The position numbers were made by a program, and so were the translations under genes. The notes below the pieces were generated by a model. That model had not been told where the DNA came from, did not search any database, and worked only from the letters and a program-made list of their open reading frames with translations. Positions 33,441 to 44,364 of a stretch of DNA of 64,000 nt are shown one piece after another. Every line of letters starts with the position of its first letter. Positions within the stretch are counted from its first letter, which is position 1. Source of the DNA: Termitomyces sp. T153 (Eukaryota; Basidiomycota; Agaricomycetes; Agaricales; Lyophyllaceae); assembly GCA_018296165.2 (NCBI GenBank), contig JACKQL020000132.1:1-64000 (forward strand), written 5' to 3'.

Positions 33441-34726
33441 ATGGTCGTTGAAGAAGACCGAACCACATACACTGAAGCAGACGAAATCGAGTACAGTGGT
33501 GTTTTGCCATCCAAGGCGGATGGAATGGCCAGCAATATGGAACATGCTGAGGAGATCCTCACGATTGCTGGTCACTTCATGCATGCTCTTGATTACAATC
33601 CGCCGCCATTCTCTCAGGATCCTGCTCTGCGCAAGGCTGTTATTGACGAGCTCGAGTCTTGGAACATTGGGAAGGCCGTAGACGGCTTTCTGGAGTGTGC
33701 CGATCTCGGCACGACTCTTGCTGAAGTTGGTTGCTCAATCGTGATAATGTAAATTCATGCTCACATGTGATGTCACTCAGCTCTTCTATCCCCGCCACAA
33801 ATTCGATCTCAAGATTATCATTGCGATCTGCACGGCGTTTGTTGTTTTTTCTCATTGTAAACCCGCAGACTAATAGGTATCACAAATCATAGTGGCATGA
33901 AATGGATGGACAATGTTGCAGATCAGATTATTGAAGCGCTACTCGAGTTTCAAGGCCGTTTCCATGCACGCAAACCACAATTACATCCCGTTCTCGACTG
34001 CTATGCGACTTTTATGCTGCGTCTATACGACTTTTACGAATCGTTTGTCGCTGATCAAATGGTCATGTCTTCAATGACCTTCATGCTCGGCAATTGTATC
34101 GAGATTCGCTCGCTCAGCAAAAATACGAAGCTGAGCACAGATGCTCTTCTATGGCCATACTACGTGCGAAACCTCAGTGGTTTGTACTTCTACATGATCT
34201 CCTGAGAGTATGTAGGGACTGAATCCATTAAAATATAGGTGTTTCCGGCTTCTACGCATACGCATGCTTCCCGAAGAAGGACCACCCAGATGTAATGGAC
34301 TACATACAGGCAATACCCGAAATCCTTGTGTTCAGCAACTTCCTCAATGATGTCCTCAGGTAAGTTTTTATATCCATATGATCTCAATCTACATTCTTGT
34401 TTGCAGCTTCTACAAAGAGGAGATGGATGGCGAACTGCATAACTACTGCCAGGCAATGGCCCGGGTGACTGGCAAGGAACCCATAAAGATCCTGCAAGAC
34501 ATCTCTGACAGGACGGTTGTAGCTGCAAAGCGAGCTTTTCGTATCCTAGCGGACGTCCCAGCAGCACAGAAGGCTTTCAAAGCCTATGAACAGGGAAGCA
34601 TGTAAGTTTGATGATACATTTTTCGTGCATTTCATGATGCTTTTTTTTGGCAGTCGCTTCCATTTGGATGTTGCTCACTATCGCCTACCAGAGGCATGGA
34701 AGAAGCAGTATGCGAAAGGCTCTTGA
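33441..34726 (+). CDS. Sesquiterpene synthase, trichodiene-synthase family
   Basis: Class I terpene cyclase expected to ionise farnesyl diphosphate in the cytosol; the product cannot be read from sequence. There are six exons: 33441-33725, 33781-33836, 33893-34179, 34239-34359, 34407-34601 and 34654-34726. All introns are GT-AG, 47-59 bp, and the total is 1,017 bp, 338 residues, close to family size. The metal-binding NSE motif is intact as NDVLSFYKE, followed by EMDGELHNY. The Asp-rich motif position, after IAICTAGMKWM, reads DNVAD instead of DDxxx. Near the C-terminus FHLDVAHYRL replaces the usual arginine of the RY pair with histidine. In-frame ATG 33351 would add 30 hydrophobic residues; I prefer 33441, because the preceding stretch looks like leader. 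Neighbours are repeats and no modifying enzymes are adjacent, so no biosynthetic cluster is visible. Confidence 0.88.
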
Positions 34727-35218
34727 TTGATGATTTGCAATGTGGCGCAAATTTGAACTGGAAATACGTATTGTAGCACAGCTGACGCTGTCATTTTATG
34801 CATCATTCTGTGTAATTACAGTAGAAATGTAATGCATTATCCTCTGTAACTTGATTTAAGTATTGCATGGAAGTAATGCATGATATTAATTGATGCATTA
34901 GGAACAAAAAAAATTACAGTAAACTGAGATTGAAACAAGATCATCATGCATAGAACAAATAACACCAATGACCATGAGACCAAACAGTCATAGAAAAAAG
35001 ATTAAGAATGGGTGTATTATCTAAGGAGAGCAAGCTCCCCTTTAATAGATATCCCTGTCTGAAGCCTTAACCAACCTAACACTAACACTAACAAATAATA
35101 ACCAACATAACAAAAAACCTAACAGAACCATGATTGGCTAACAGTGCAAGCCATAGACAGCTCCTTCAATGCTACACATATCAATGATGTTGATATCATT
35201 TAAATGTCACTGTGGTGT
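34727..35218. other. 3' flank of the terpene synthase, no gene
   Basis: AT-rich sequence with an imperfect palindrome around attaattgatgcatta (34,889-34,905). CG dinucleotides disappear here, marking the entry to the repeat compartment. Confidence 0.45.
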
Positions 35219-35640
35219 TGTAAGAGGATGATCCACTCTGTGGGTAAACCCAGCTAGAGCAGGCTGTCATAGGCTGTCATAGGCACTGAGTGAGAGTCAA
35301 GGGGGCATATAGGCAGCCAAGAGTCAGGTGGAGGGCAAGCACAGCAAGCTAAGCTAGGACAATGTTGGTGGATCTTATAGTCATGCTAGTGATAAAGCCA
35401 GAAGCAATGCTATTGTCTAGACCAGGGATAGAATATCCCCAGGTCTACCTAAATACTACAAGACTACTAACCTATGACCAAGCCAGGGGCCACTGACTAC
35501 AGCATATATGACAAAGTGAAGGCCAATGACTACAAACTATTGACTAATTGATCCAGTAGTAGAAGGATCAATGATTGACAATAATATATGATGTGCAAGG
35601 TACAATATACCCATTGGGCATGGGAGCCAATATATCAGCA
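35219..35640 (-). repeat. Partial LTR related to the 6,087 element
   Basis: The reverse complement of the left edge reads gggtttacccacagagtg, then gatcatcctcttaca, matching the LTR end at 6,530-6,563. A second shared block is ggatagaatatcc followed by ccaggtcta. The other LTR end (GGGGATGG-type start) is not found, so this copy is truncated. The right limit is approximate. Confidence 0.6.
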
Positions 35641-35753
35641 CAAGTAAAATATTATGCATTAGTATTATTTTGTGGCCATGAGTGAAATATTATGCATGAC
35701 TATTATTTTCGTATACTCTCAATCCTATCCTATCATGAGTAAAGATTTGTTAC

Positions 35754-36194
35754 TGTAAGGGCAACCTCTGGAGGCTGTGGCTCAATTACACAGCTGGCAA
35801 AGGGAAATTCAAAGTCTATTCAGTACTGTACAGTGTCTACTGAGATAACTACTCACCTGGCAAAGGAAAATCCAAAGAGAACAAGTCTGGGGATTCCCTA
35901 GGCCAGGTGTGACACTTCAGAGGCTTCAGAAGCATGAGAAACAACTGTACAGTATGACAGAGAAAAAAGACAAAAGTGATGTGTCAGCAATTGGTCAGCA
36001 GTTACATAAGCTGGTGGCAGTGTCAAAGGGGCCACACTTGTTTGAATTATTGACAGAGAACCAGTGCAGCCTGAGGGCCAAAACTAGGTGCAATAGATAG
36101 GGAAAAGGAAGGAGAATGAAGGAAAACTATAGTGGGGGAAATATAACAAGAACTGGAGAAGGAGAAGGGGAAACAAGTGGGATGTCCCCTGACA
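35754..36194 (-). repeat. Solo LTR of the gypsy family seen at 50,760-57,270
   Basis: On the minus strand it runs TGTCAGGGGA ... CCCTTACA, 441 bp. The five bases GTTAC flank it on both sides (35,749-35,753 and 36,195-36,199), a perfect target duplication. No element body is attached, so it is a solo LTR left by LTR-LTR recombination. The LTRs at 50,760 and 57,270 share the same ends but are about 90 bp shorter. Confidence 0.88.
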
Positions 36195-36199
36195 GTTAC

Positions 36200-36535
36200 A
36201 GAATTACTGACTCTTCTCTACTTTCCTTTTTGGGATTTTATCTGTACCAAGCCTGGTCACAAAGCTTGTCCTTTGATCAACATGACTTAGAATCTGATCT
36301 TCACACTCCACAGCAGCTCCATTGTCTGTGGGAATGTAGATATATTGTTATACAAGGCTGAGATATTGTTCAGGCTTGTGAGAGAATTCTATCAAGCCCC
36401 AAGTCATCAAAGTCAATCCTGGAGTCAGAATAAATAATGGGACAACTATCCACACTGGTGTCAAAAAATGGCTTAGCTTACATTATAAGAGCTTGTAAGA
36501 GATGTAGGATTCTCATGGTAAGTTGTAATCTGGAA
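36200..36535. other. Unassigned sequence after the solo LTR
   Basis: No gene or repeat end is seen. It is probably the interior of the retroelement that continues at 36,640. Confidence 0.4.
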
Positions 36536-36650
36536 TCTCTATATATTATGCAATGATAGATGTGGGAAAGCAGCTGCACCTATGTGATGACTTCTGGGAA
36601 GAAAGTGATGATTAATTGCTGACCAAGAACCTTCCTTTTTGCTACAATAT
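36536..36650 (-). repeat. Fragment of the ctatatattatg LTR family
   Basis: Starting at ctctatatattatgcaatga it matches the first roughly 100 bp of the copies at 39,437 and 58,838. Shared blocks are gtacctatg-type and the aagaaccttcctttttg end. Confidence 0.6.
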
Positions 36651-37086
36651 GATTGTAGGGATGCCATTTATGAGCACATATAATGTCCTCTTGGATTTCC
36701 AGAGTGACCAAGTGGTCATTGATGGAAAGGCTACTCCAGCTCAGAAATTGGAGTTGGAGGATGTGAATGGCTGCATACAATGCTTTTGTACAGTGGGAAA
36801 AAAGCATTGTGATGAGCAGCCTTGACTATTCAGTGGGCTGAGACACCAGACTCCAGAGGAGGTGGAGGATGAGGACAATGTCTGGGTTGCTAAGAACTTG
36901 CCTGGTGATCATCCATCATTACTGGTGCCAGAGGAAGAGTATCAAATACTCTTCAGGAGGGAGAATGTAGGGTGCAACCCTCCAACATGCCAAACCCAAA
37001 ACTGGCTGTACAATTACCTCCTAAAGTGGAGGTATCATAGCATTCAGATAGGCTCTAGGGGTACACCACTCCTGGATTCAATTTAA
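36640..37086 (+). pseudogene. Gypsy protease-region remnant
   Basis: The plus frame 36616-36825 contains YNMIVGMPFMSTYNVLLDF, resembling the YDMILGxPFL...H strand after the aspartic protease site in gypsy elements. A second frame (36862-37086) follows. The DSGA active-site motif itself is not visible. Confidence 0.45.
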
Positions 37087-37843
37087 TGTCCTTGACTATG
37101 TTATCATTGCATTATTGAGCATCTAATACTATCTGGAAGGAGCCATTTTTCCTAGGAATGCATAATAACAATACACCCTGATTGGCTGCACATAGTTCCC
37201 ACCACTTTATATGTACATGAGGGTCAATTTTCTCCTGAAATTGTTGCTGAAGTGACTTTGGACACCTCAGTATGAAGTATGAATAATCTTTGGTCTCATC
37301 TATGAGATTTATCTCATGGGTGACCTCACACTATGGAGGAAGTTCCTCCTTTGTACCATTGAGAATGTCCTGAAATTTGTCATACCACTGCTGCCAAAGA
37401 TGGAAAATATTGTCTTCTGTCAGCTTGGAAGGCTGAGCCTTCTCCTTTTCTGCTTTAGGCCAAGGACATTGCTTGTCCTTGGCTAGCTTCAAAGATGCTA
37501 TCAGTCCTGCATACTTGTCCTGCAGGGCCATCAATCAAATGTCAGATTTGTCTCAGATGCCTAGCCATGTAGGACAATATTCTGTCCTATCCATCCTTTT
37601 GGCCTGCACTTGCTAGGCTTGGATATCTCATCCTCTGTAGCCATTCAATATATCTCTGGGAAGGAGTTGATTGTCTTACTCCTTTTTGCCATGTCAGGTC
37701 AGCAATGACCTGATTCTATTCCAATGGCATACATGGATTATGGGCCCACTTAAAGGTTGGCTTTGGAATTGGTCTGTCCCAAATCTTTTGTTCCCTCAGG
37801 TTAGAGGGATCAATCCAATCCTTCTTACAAGCAATTTGTTGGA
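37087..37843 (-). pseudogene. Gypsy pol: linker and start of reverse transcriptase, inverted
   Basis: Read on the minus strand from 37,843 down: DWIDPSNLREQKIWDRPIPK, FKWAHNPCMPLE, an RYIEWL block, then DKYAGLIASLK, FHLWQQWYDKFQDILNGTKE and ELPP. After a stop come VTHEINLID, YFILRCPKSL, KWWELCAANQG, LCIPRKNGS and IVLDAQ, the leader and first fingers of a gypsy reverse transcriptase. The following polymerase part lies on the opposite strand from 37,844. The segment is therefore inverted relative to its own 3' half. Confidence 0.7.
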
Positions 37844-39436
37844 TTGGTAAATTACATTGGAAGCTTCTTGCCCAATATTTCTGCATATATGGGGCCCTTA
37901 ATGGCCATGATGCAGAATGGAGCACCACTTCATTGGCACTGCATCCACCAACAGTGCTTTTACATGATTAAGTGGATCTGTGCCAAAACACTTCACAAAC
38001 CAGAGACATTGGCTATCTTTGAGGCAATTTTCAAATGGGAGGATAAGCTTCTTGGATATAAAATCTGTGTAATTACAGATCATGAAGCCCTTGAGTTCTT
38101 CAAAACTCAACAAAATCTATCTCCTTGTCAGCAACAGTGGAAGGACTATATGTTGAGATTCAATTTCAACATCACATATGTCAAAGGAGAGCTCATTAAG
38201 GTAGTGGACTCTTTATCCTGCTACTTTGGGAGCAATTCTCCTGGAGACATGCACCATGTCTACAACCACATAGGAGCAGATGTGCAAATTGACCCAGAGG
38301 AGGATGACTTGCCCTCTATGCACCTGCAAGAAATGTAGGCTCAGCTGGATCAGATTTGCATGCTTAACAATCAACTTATCTGCAGAGGCCAGTGGGTGTG
38401 GGATCATCACAAACTTGAGCCCAATAGGGCTCAGCAAGCTCTGAAGGTCAAGATGATAAGACATTAGGTGAGGCCATCCTTGGGATGTCCAATGGACCTC
38501 AACCATAGAATCAAACCAACAAAGTGTTTCTTCATCATATTCAATCCTTATACAGCAAGAACCAGCTCTTTGCTGAGATATTGGCCTGACAAAATGACTA
38601 TAGGTCCTTTAAGATGTTGGACAAACTCATTTGGACCACCAATCATCTAGGCTACAAGGTGCTGTGTATACTTTGTGAGTGGGAATTGGTGACCAAGCTG
38701 CTTGACTAGGGCAGTTTGGCACACATAAAACAATGGAATACATCCATCATTGGTCTCAGTGACCAACCATGGTTGAAGACATGTGATTGTTCCACACCAC
38801 ATGCCAACTATGTTAACAGGCAAAAGGGAGTAATCAGCTCCCTCCAGGCAAGTTACATTCTCTGCCCATTCTGGTTAAGCTGTGGGACTCAATAGGCATG
38901 GACTCCATAGGTCCATTTCCTGAGTCCAAAGGGTATAACTACCTATGGGTAGTTTTCTGCCACATGACAAGCATGGTCCATCCAGTACCAGTGCACTCTA
39001 CCATAATGGTGTCTCAGCTATGATGGGTTTATATGCAAGAAATTGTAAGACTTCATGGTCTTTCAAGCTCTATAGTCAGCAACAGAGATTTAAAGTTCAC
39101 ATCAAAATGGTGGCATGAACTGCACAAGTTATTAGGAGCACAGCTCCTAATGTTGATGTCCTTCCATCTTCAGATGGATGGACAGACTGAACATGCCAAT
39201 AGAAACATCAGTCAGATCTTGCTCATGGTAGTGCACCCTGTTCAAAAGGATTGGTTAGGTTGGATAGACCTAACAGAGTTTGTAATTAAAATAAGCATTT
39301 ATGAGACAACAAAGTATGCACCATTTGGATTGAACAATGGGTACATGCCATTCATGATCAGGGAAATCTAGTCAGACTCTGTGATTCCCAGAGGAAGCAA
39401 GCAGTTTGCCCACCAAGCTCTTGAGAACTTGGCTGC
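37844..39436 (+). pseudogene. Gypsy pol: RT connection, RNase H and integrase
   Basis: The frame 37844-38338 starts at the RT tail (VNYIGSFLPNISAYMGPL) and continues into RNase H (ICVITDHEALEFFKTQ, FNITYVKGELIKVVDSLSCY). About 50 residues between the two are missing (ICAKTLHKPETLAIFEA). The integrase zinc region and first catalytic Asp are scrambled by stops (38,340-39,000). The core resumes at 39,033: RLHGLSSSIVSNRDLKF, where the second catalytic Asp has become Asn (codon 39,081-39,083), and FHLQMDGQTEHANRNISQ with the third residue, Glu, intact. It ends at LENLAAAH, where an LTR-like repeat begins. Confidence 0.8.
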
Positions 39437-39745
39437 TGCACATCTATATATTATGCAACACTGGACATGGGAATGTGGCTATGCCTATGTGATGACTTTT
39501 CTGCTGACTAAAGTTTGTCAGCACAAACCCTTTTATGGTAATAATCAGACTTGGCTGTTTTGCCACTCTGGAGATGTATTTTTTCCAAAAAAAAATACAG
39601 TAGACAACTTTGACCATCCTTTTACTATGTGTGAAAGGTGCCAGACTTGATATTTCAGGCAATGTTTCACTATTTTCAGCTTTTTTTGGGAATTACTTAT
39701 GTATGGAACACTTCTAGCTGTTTTTTGGAAAAGGAACATGTCCCA
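39437..39745 (-). repeat. LTR-like repeat of the ctatatattatg family
   Basis: It begins abruptly inside the gypsy integrase frame with ctatatattatg. It is similar over its whole length to 58,838-59,120, including the shared end block cacttatgta or its variant. Orientation is inferred from the family copies. Confidence 0.65.
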
Positions 39746-40199
39746 TGCATGTATTTCTTATCAAACAAAGTTCAGAACAATGAATTTATGATCAAAAATG
39801 GCCAAAGAAGTGGTATAAGATGTTTCTTTGACTCTTCAAAGCTTCTACTTATTTTTTAGAAAGGAGAATGATTGCCCTGTGTATATCCCTAGGCAACTCA
39901 TGGTTCCTGAAGAACTTTGAGAGGTTTATGGCATACACTATGTTTTGACTATAAATCTGACTTGAGTCTAATTGCTGATAGCCTCTGACTTGGAAGTGTA
40001 TTCTGTGATGTTAGGTGGTACCAAAATTAAATGGTAAAATCAAACAAAGTGAGGGTATACTTGAACTGGAGTGCTGCTAGCTGTATGTTGGCTTTCTGAT
40101 TCCAAGGTATATGGTTCAGACTTGAAAGTATGAATTCTTATAGTTCTACAGTAATCAGTTCCTATGTCTTAGAGCCAACTTACTCCTGATCATCTCCAA
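39746..40199. other. Unassigned repeat sequence
   Basis: No coding motif is visible. It lies between an LTR-like repeat and the DIRS-like half-element and may be the interior of either. Confidence 0.4.
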
Positions 40200-41824
40200 C
40201 TTTTGCTACTCTCAATGAAAATTTGACTACATTATGACAGCCTCTGAGAAGAGAATTCCTAGACCTGCTCACCAGGACATCCACTGGTGGCATGCTATTG
40301 CACCAGCATGGAACGGGATTTGTTTCCTCTCCTCCACCCAGCTCACACTTGACATCTACACCAATGCCAGTGGTGCTAAAGGCCTTAGTGGCCACCTCAG
40401 ATTGGAGTGGTTTGCAGCTTGCTGCCCATGGTGACTCCGGCATAAGCACATACAGGTGGAAGAAATTTTTGTGGTGGTATATGCAGTCTTGTGCTGGGGA
40501 CTCTCCCTCAGAGGATGTCACATTGTCTTCCACATAGACAACAATGCAGTTTACAATGTGAACCAGAGCAAGTTGATAAGGTCTGCAGCCATCATGAAGT
40601 TTGTCCAGCATTTAATTGCATTGGCCTGCTGCCTCAATTTTTCCTTTTCTTCTGAGTGGCTCTCCTCTTCTGAGAATTCTATTGCTGATGCTGCCTCTCA
40701 TTTTGCTTTTTTCCACATGTTTACCATTGCACCTTGGTTTGATCAGAAACTGAGCTTGAAGCACCTCCAGCTTAGTGGTACCAGCACAATTGCCACTACT
40801 CCCAAACCATTGCTTTTTACTTATAGCGCAGGCTTTCTGCCAACACCCACCACACCAACTCCACTGGTCAGCACTAATTCCTGCTCCACATCCAACTCAA
40901 TAGTCTCTACAACTCAGATGGCTCCATCCTGCCCACCTCAGAGCCAGCCATCCTCTTGTGGGTTGTGAGCCTTGGTGGCTGAGTTCAACTCAAAACAATT
41001 AAAACCTACCTGTCAGCAGTTCATTCCCTCCATGTTGACACCAACTTCTCTTTTGCCACCACCAAATCACCATTGGTCCAGCACCTCATCAGGAGGATGA
41101 AAAGATACCATGGGAAACAGGATTGTTGCCCAGTTCAGCCAGTCATCCTCCCAGTTCTCACTGCCCTCCTCACCCAGCTCACACTGGACACAATACTAGA
41201 ACACACTGCTGTCTATGCCACCTGTTGCCTCACATACTCAAGCCTCTTGCAGAGTGGCAAATTCACAGTCAGCAAGGGCAGCAAGTACTCTCTGAGTCTC
41301 AACCTTTCCCACTAGTCAATCCAATTCCTACTGAACTTCAAGCATGTGACTCATGCCTGCCTCATGTTACCTGCCTCCAAGACCAACTCATTCCATAAAG
41401 GCATCGCAATTACTATTGCCACAGTGCTGGGCCAGCCTACCTGTCCTATTGCAGCTCTTAAAAAATTGTTCACAGAGGTTCCTCAGGATGCTAATGCCCC
41501 ACTCTTTGAGCAGCCAGATGGTAAGGCCCTATCCTACACATACTTTGTCAAAACCATCTGCAAAGTGCTCTTCCTAGCTGGTCTTAACCCCAGCCTCTAT
41601 GCAGGTCATAGCTTCAAATGTGGTGCAGCCTTGGCAGCAGCAGCAGCCAGTTACTCTGACTACAAGATCCAATTGCTGGGTCAGTGGCACAGTGACTCAT
41701 ATAAGCTTTATATTGAGAATGACTCTAATCACATTCTGCATCTGTCCTCCCTCTTACATATGGCTTACAACCAGCTCACCCCTTTTGAACCTCTGGCTCT
41801 ATGGGACTATACTGCATTGGCTTG
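40200..41824 (+). pseudogene. DIRS-like element: RNase H and tyrosine recombinase
   Basis: DIRS-type retroelements integrate with a tyrosine recombinase instead of a DDE integrase. The RNase H region reads WNGICFL, LTLDIYTNASGAKGLSGHL, EEIFVVVYAV, FHIDNNAVYNVN and ADAASHF across two frames (40234-40434 and 40456-40968). The recombinase follows: KTYLSAV-type start near 41,000, GIAITIATV, LKKLFTEVP and YFVKTICK. Its catalytic box is YAGHSFKCGAALAAAA, YSDYKIQLLGQW and SDSYKLYIE with the nucleophilic Tyr. The usual HSFRRG is changed to HSFKCG (codons 41,616-41,621), so catalysis is probably lost. It ends ALWDYTALA-stop at 41,824. The reverse transcriptase half is absent. Confidence 0.78.
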
Positions 41825-41927
41825 AGTCTTTGGCCCCCCTCTCTCAGAAGTGGGTTTCATTGCTTGAGAACTTATGACTCAAGAAATTTCATTTCTTCTT
41901 GCAAACACATTGTTATTATCTTAAGTT
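41819..41927 (+). repeat. Direct repeat, copy 1 (109 bp) after the recombinase
   Basis: The stretch ggcttgagtctttggc ... tattatcttaagtt begins right at the recombinase stop codon. It is repeated at 42,394-42,502 with only a few differences. Confidence 0.85.
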
Positions 41928-42393
41928 CCTCAATAAACCTCTTAAATTGTCTGTGCTTACAAATTAGTCACAATTTATTCAATGTCCCCCATCTTCTCTT
42001 GACCTCCTCTTCACAGACAGCAGCTCTGAATCAATAGATTGGGCAAAATGAAGTTAGGTTGCCTGGGGTTAATTCAGGCAAAGATCAATATGCTGACTCT
42101 TCACACTTGTCACACACTGGCCACCACACTTTGTTTCCCTGTCCTCATTGTTCCAATTTACTTATATGCCTGCAAGCAGCAGCATAAAAGACCTTGTCAT
42201 CTCACACTGCACTTGCAGGTAAGCACTTATTTTCTATATTACAAAGTTGTCTCACACTGTGCTTGCAGCCTTGCAATAAATTAGACTCATTACATTTTGC
42301 ATTGATTTAGATCCCCACCCACCATCCCTGTTCCATTTCACTCCACTCTACACTTAATTACTCCTCCTCCCTTCTTCAAGTCCCTCATAGTTA
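41928..42393. other. Spacer between the two direct repeats
   Basis: No gene. Short internal repeats around tctcacactg-tgcttgcag occur at about 42,200-42,270. In DIRS-like or Ngaro-like elements this would be the split-repeat module. Confidence 0.45.
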
Positions 42394-42502
42394 GCTTGAG
42401 TCTTTGGCTCCCCTCTCTTGGGAGTGGGTTTCATTGCTTGAGAACTTATGACTCAAGAAATTTCATTTCTTCTCACAAACACATAGTTATTATCTTAAGT
42501 TA
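42394..42502 (+). repeat. Direct repeat, copy 2 (109 bp)
   Basis: Matches 41,819-41,927. Chromovirus gag coding sequence starts immediately after it, so this edge is the probable 3' border of the DIRS-like element. Confidence 0.85.
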
Positions 42503-43315
42503 ACTCTGTACTCTCCAATTGGCTTGCTTTCACCCAGGAATCCTCTAGTATATTTGGCATCTTTGATACCATAGTGGAAGTGGAGGAGAACCTGTTCAAC
42601 CTCCAAATGTGCAACAACAAATGCTTTATGACCTTCATTGTACAATTTGAATGGGAAGCCTACAAAACCAGGTGGAATTACAATGCTCTTTGATTTGCCC
42701 TCCATCATGCCCTGCCTCAACAGATCGAGGATGTCCTTTGTCTCATGCCCAAGCAAACCACATACAATGGGTACAAGGCACTTGTTACCCAGGTCAACCA
42801 GCATTACTGGAAAGACTGGAGTGAGAACACAGCACTGCAGACTTTGTGGAACACCTCTGGCAACACTAATTGGCAGAATGGAGCAACCAATGGCAATCAA
42901 CCCTCAATCCCCATCAACTCTGCCAACCCCACACCCTGTTTTCCCCTGGGCCAAGGGCCTTCCAGCACCAATTGACCCCCAGGACAATGCCCACCTGCCC
43001 AACTCAATGCTGCTGACCTCCTCAAGGCTCCAGAACCCCTAGACACCAACCCTGACAATCTTGATGACACTCCAGATTCTGCCAACAACCAAGAAGCCCT
43101 ATGTGCAAACAGGATTTGGAATAGGCCATGGATTGACATACTAGAGGAGATTCAGGAGAAATGATAGAAGAAGGGTGCATGCATCCTATGTGGTGAGCAG
43201 GGACACTTTATTAGTAGCTGTCCTAAATGCCAGGTGATGGGATGCACCATGTGGACTATCAAAGGAGAAGACTGCAACTACCAGTTTATGGAAAACAAGT
43301 CAGTGGTTTAGGTCT
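42503..43315 (+). pseudogene. Chromovirus gag with CCHC zinc knuckle
   Basis: The capsid-like part runs FGIFDTIVEVEENLFNLQM, CFMTFIVQFEWEAYKT, ALHHALPQQIEDVLC, TYNGYKALVTQVNQHYWKD, then a Gly/Asn/Pro-rich linker. A CILCGEQGHFISSC knuckle of the C-x2-C-x4-H-x4-C type follows near 43,180-43,222, preceded by two stop codons at 43,163-43,170. The N-terminus is missing. Gag would package element RNA in cytoplasmic particles. Confidence 0.8.
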
Positions 43316-43593
43316 TGAAGATGCACTAGACCATGGATTCTCTGCCCTAGCCACACTTTTCCATGCAATGGTACTTGCTCCAGACAACTTCCCAGCACAC
43401 CTTCCCTCCCACTCCTTCACCACCCTCCTCTTCCACACCACCCTCCCATTCTCTGACAACTCTGCCCCCACACTAGTCAACAGTGGCACCACAGATAACT
43501 TCATCAACAAATTCCTAGTGGTGCTTGATCCCCAACACCTCCAATGCCTCTCCACTCTGATCCTCCTCAAGCTTTTCAACAGTGACCCCACCG
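43227..43593 (+). pseudogene. Chromovirus aspartic protease region, copy 1
   Basis: The frame encodes APTLVNSGTTDNFINKFLVV, corresponding to the retroviral-type LIDSGATxxFI active site with Asp changed to Asn. It continues LQCLSTLILLKLFNSDPTVV and is cut there by the inserted repeat at 43,594. Confidence 0.7.
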
Positions 43594-44364
43594 TAGTACT
43601 GGGTTAGAGTAATACTGATAGTTCTGGGGCTTTCTTGAAGACTTAGGCAGTCTACTCCAAATCCACACTGATGTCTTGATAAATGCTTGAAGTTGAAGGG
43701 GTTTACTTCCAAAATATTTCTATTCTGAATGCAGAGGTGTTTCAACAAACTCCAGCCTAAGTGATTCACTCCCTGGGAACCACCAAGCCTTTGCCTATTA
43801 ATTGCCTGTCCATTTTCTACTCTACTTGGGCTATTTATACCTCTTTCTACAGTGCACAGACCACCCCCTACATGTGACTTTTGGTTCCATACTTTCTAGC
43901 CCCTTATTCATAACTGTTATTCTAATTCCCCCTTTTGGCATGCCTGTTTCAGTGCCACAGGCCAGTTCCTGGTTCCATCATTCCTCCTTTGCATTCTTAG
44001 CTTCCATTTGCCCCATTTATCTCTCCCTCCTTTGTATTTCTTCCATTCATATTCTTCTCCATTCAGTTTCTTCCCTTCTTCTTCCTTTATTTATTTCATA
44101 TTCTTCCCCATTCAGGTCCTTTCCCATTCACATTCTTCCATTCATCTGTCCCCTCCCATTCATTCCATTCATCTTCCTTTATTCCTTTCATATTCTTCCC
44201 CTTTTAGGTTCTTTCCCATTCAGGTTCTTCCATTCATCTTCCTTTTCCTTCTCTTCATTCCATTCATTTCATATTCTTCCATTTATCTTCCTTTCCCTTC
44301 CCTTCATTCCATTCTTTCTCATTCATTCCCCCTTTACCTCCTTTGGTGTGACAACATTGTATCA
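43594..44364 (-). repeat. Inverted repeat partner 1, LTR- or MITE-like (771 bp)
   Basis: Same sequence as 45,711-46,678 in opposite orientation. Ends: tagtactgggttagagtaat at the left and ggtgtgacaacattgtatca at the right. Its right half is a polypyrimidine array of cattcatattcttccattca-type units. A tataaatag box can be read on the minus strand. This copy lacks about 200 bp found in the partner. Confidence 0.8.

Noticed and set aside
39444..39662. 72-codon minus-strand ORF (MPEISSL...HNI), repeated at 58,841-59,059
   Set aside because: Similarity between the two is explained by the LTR-like repeat they lie in. The interior is not conserved as protein.
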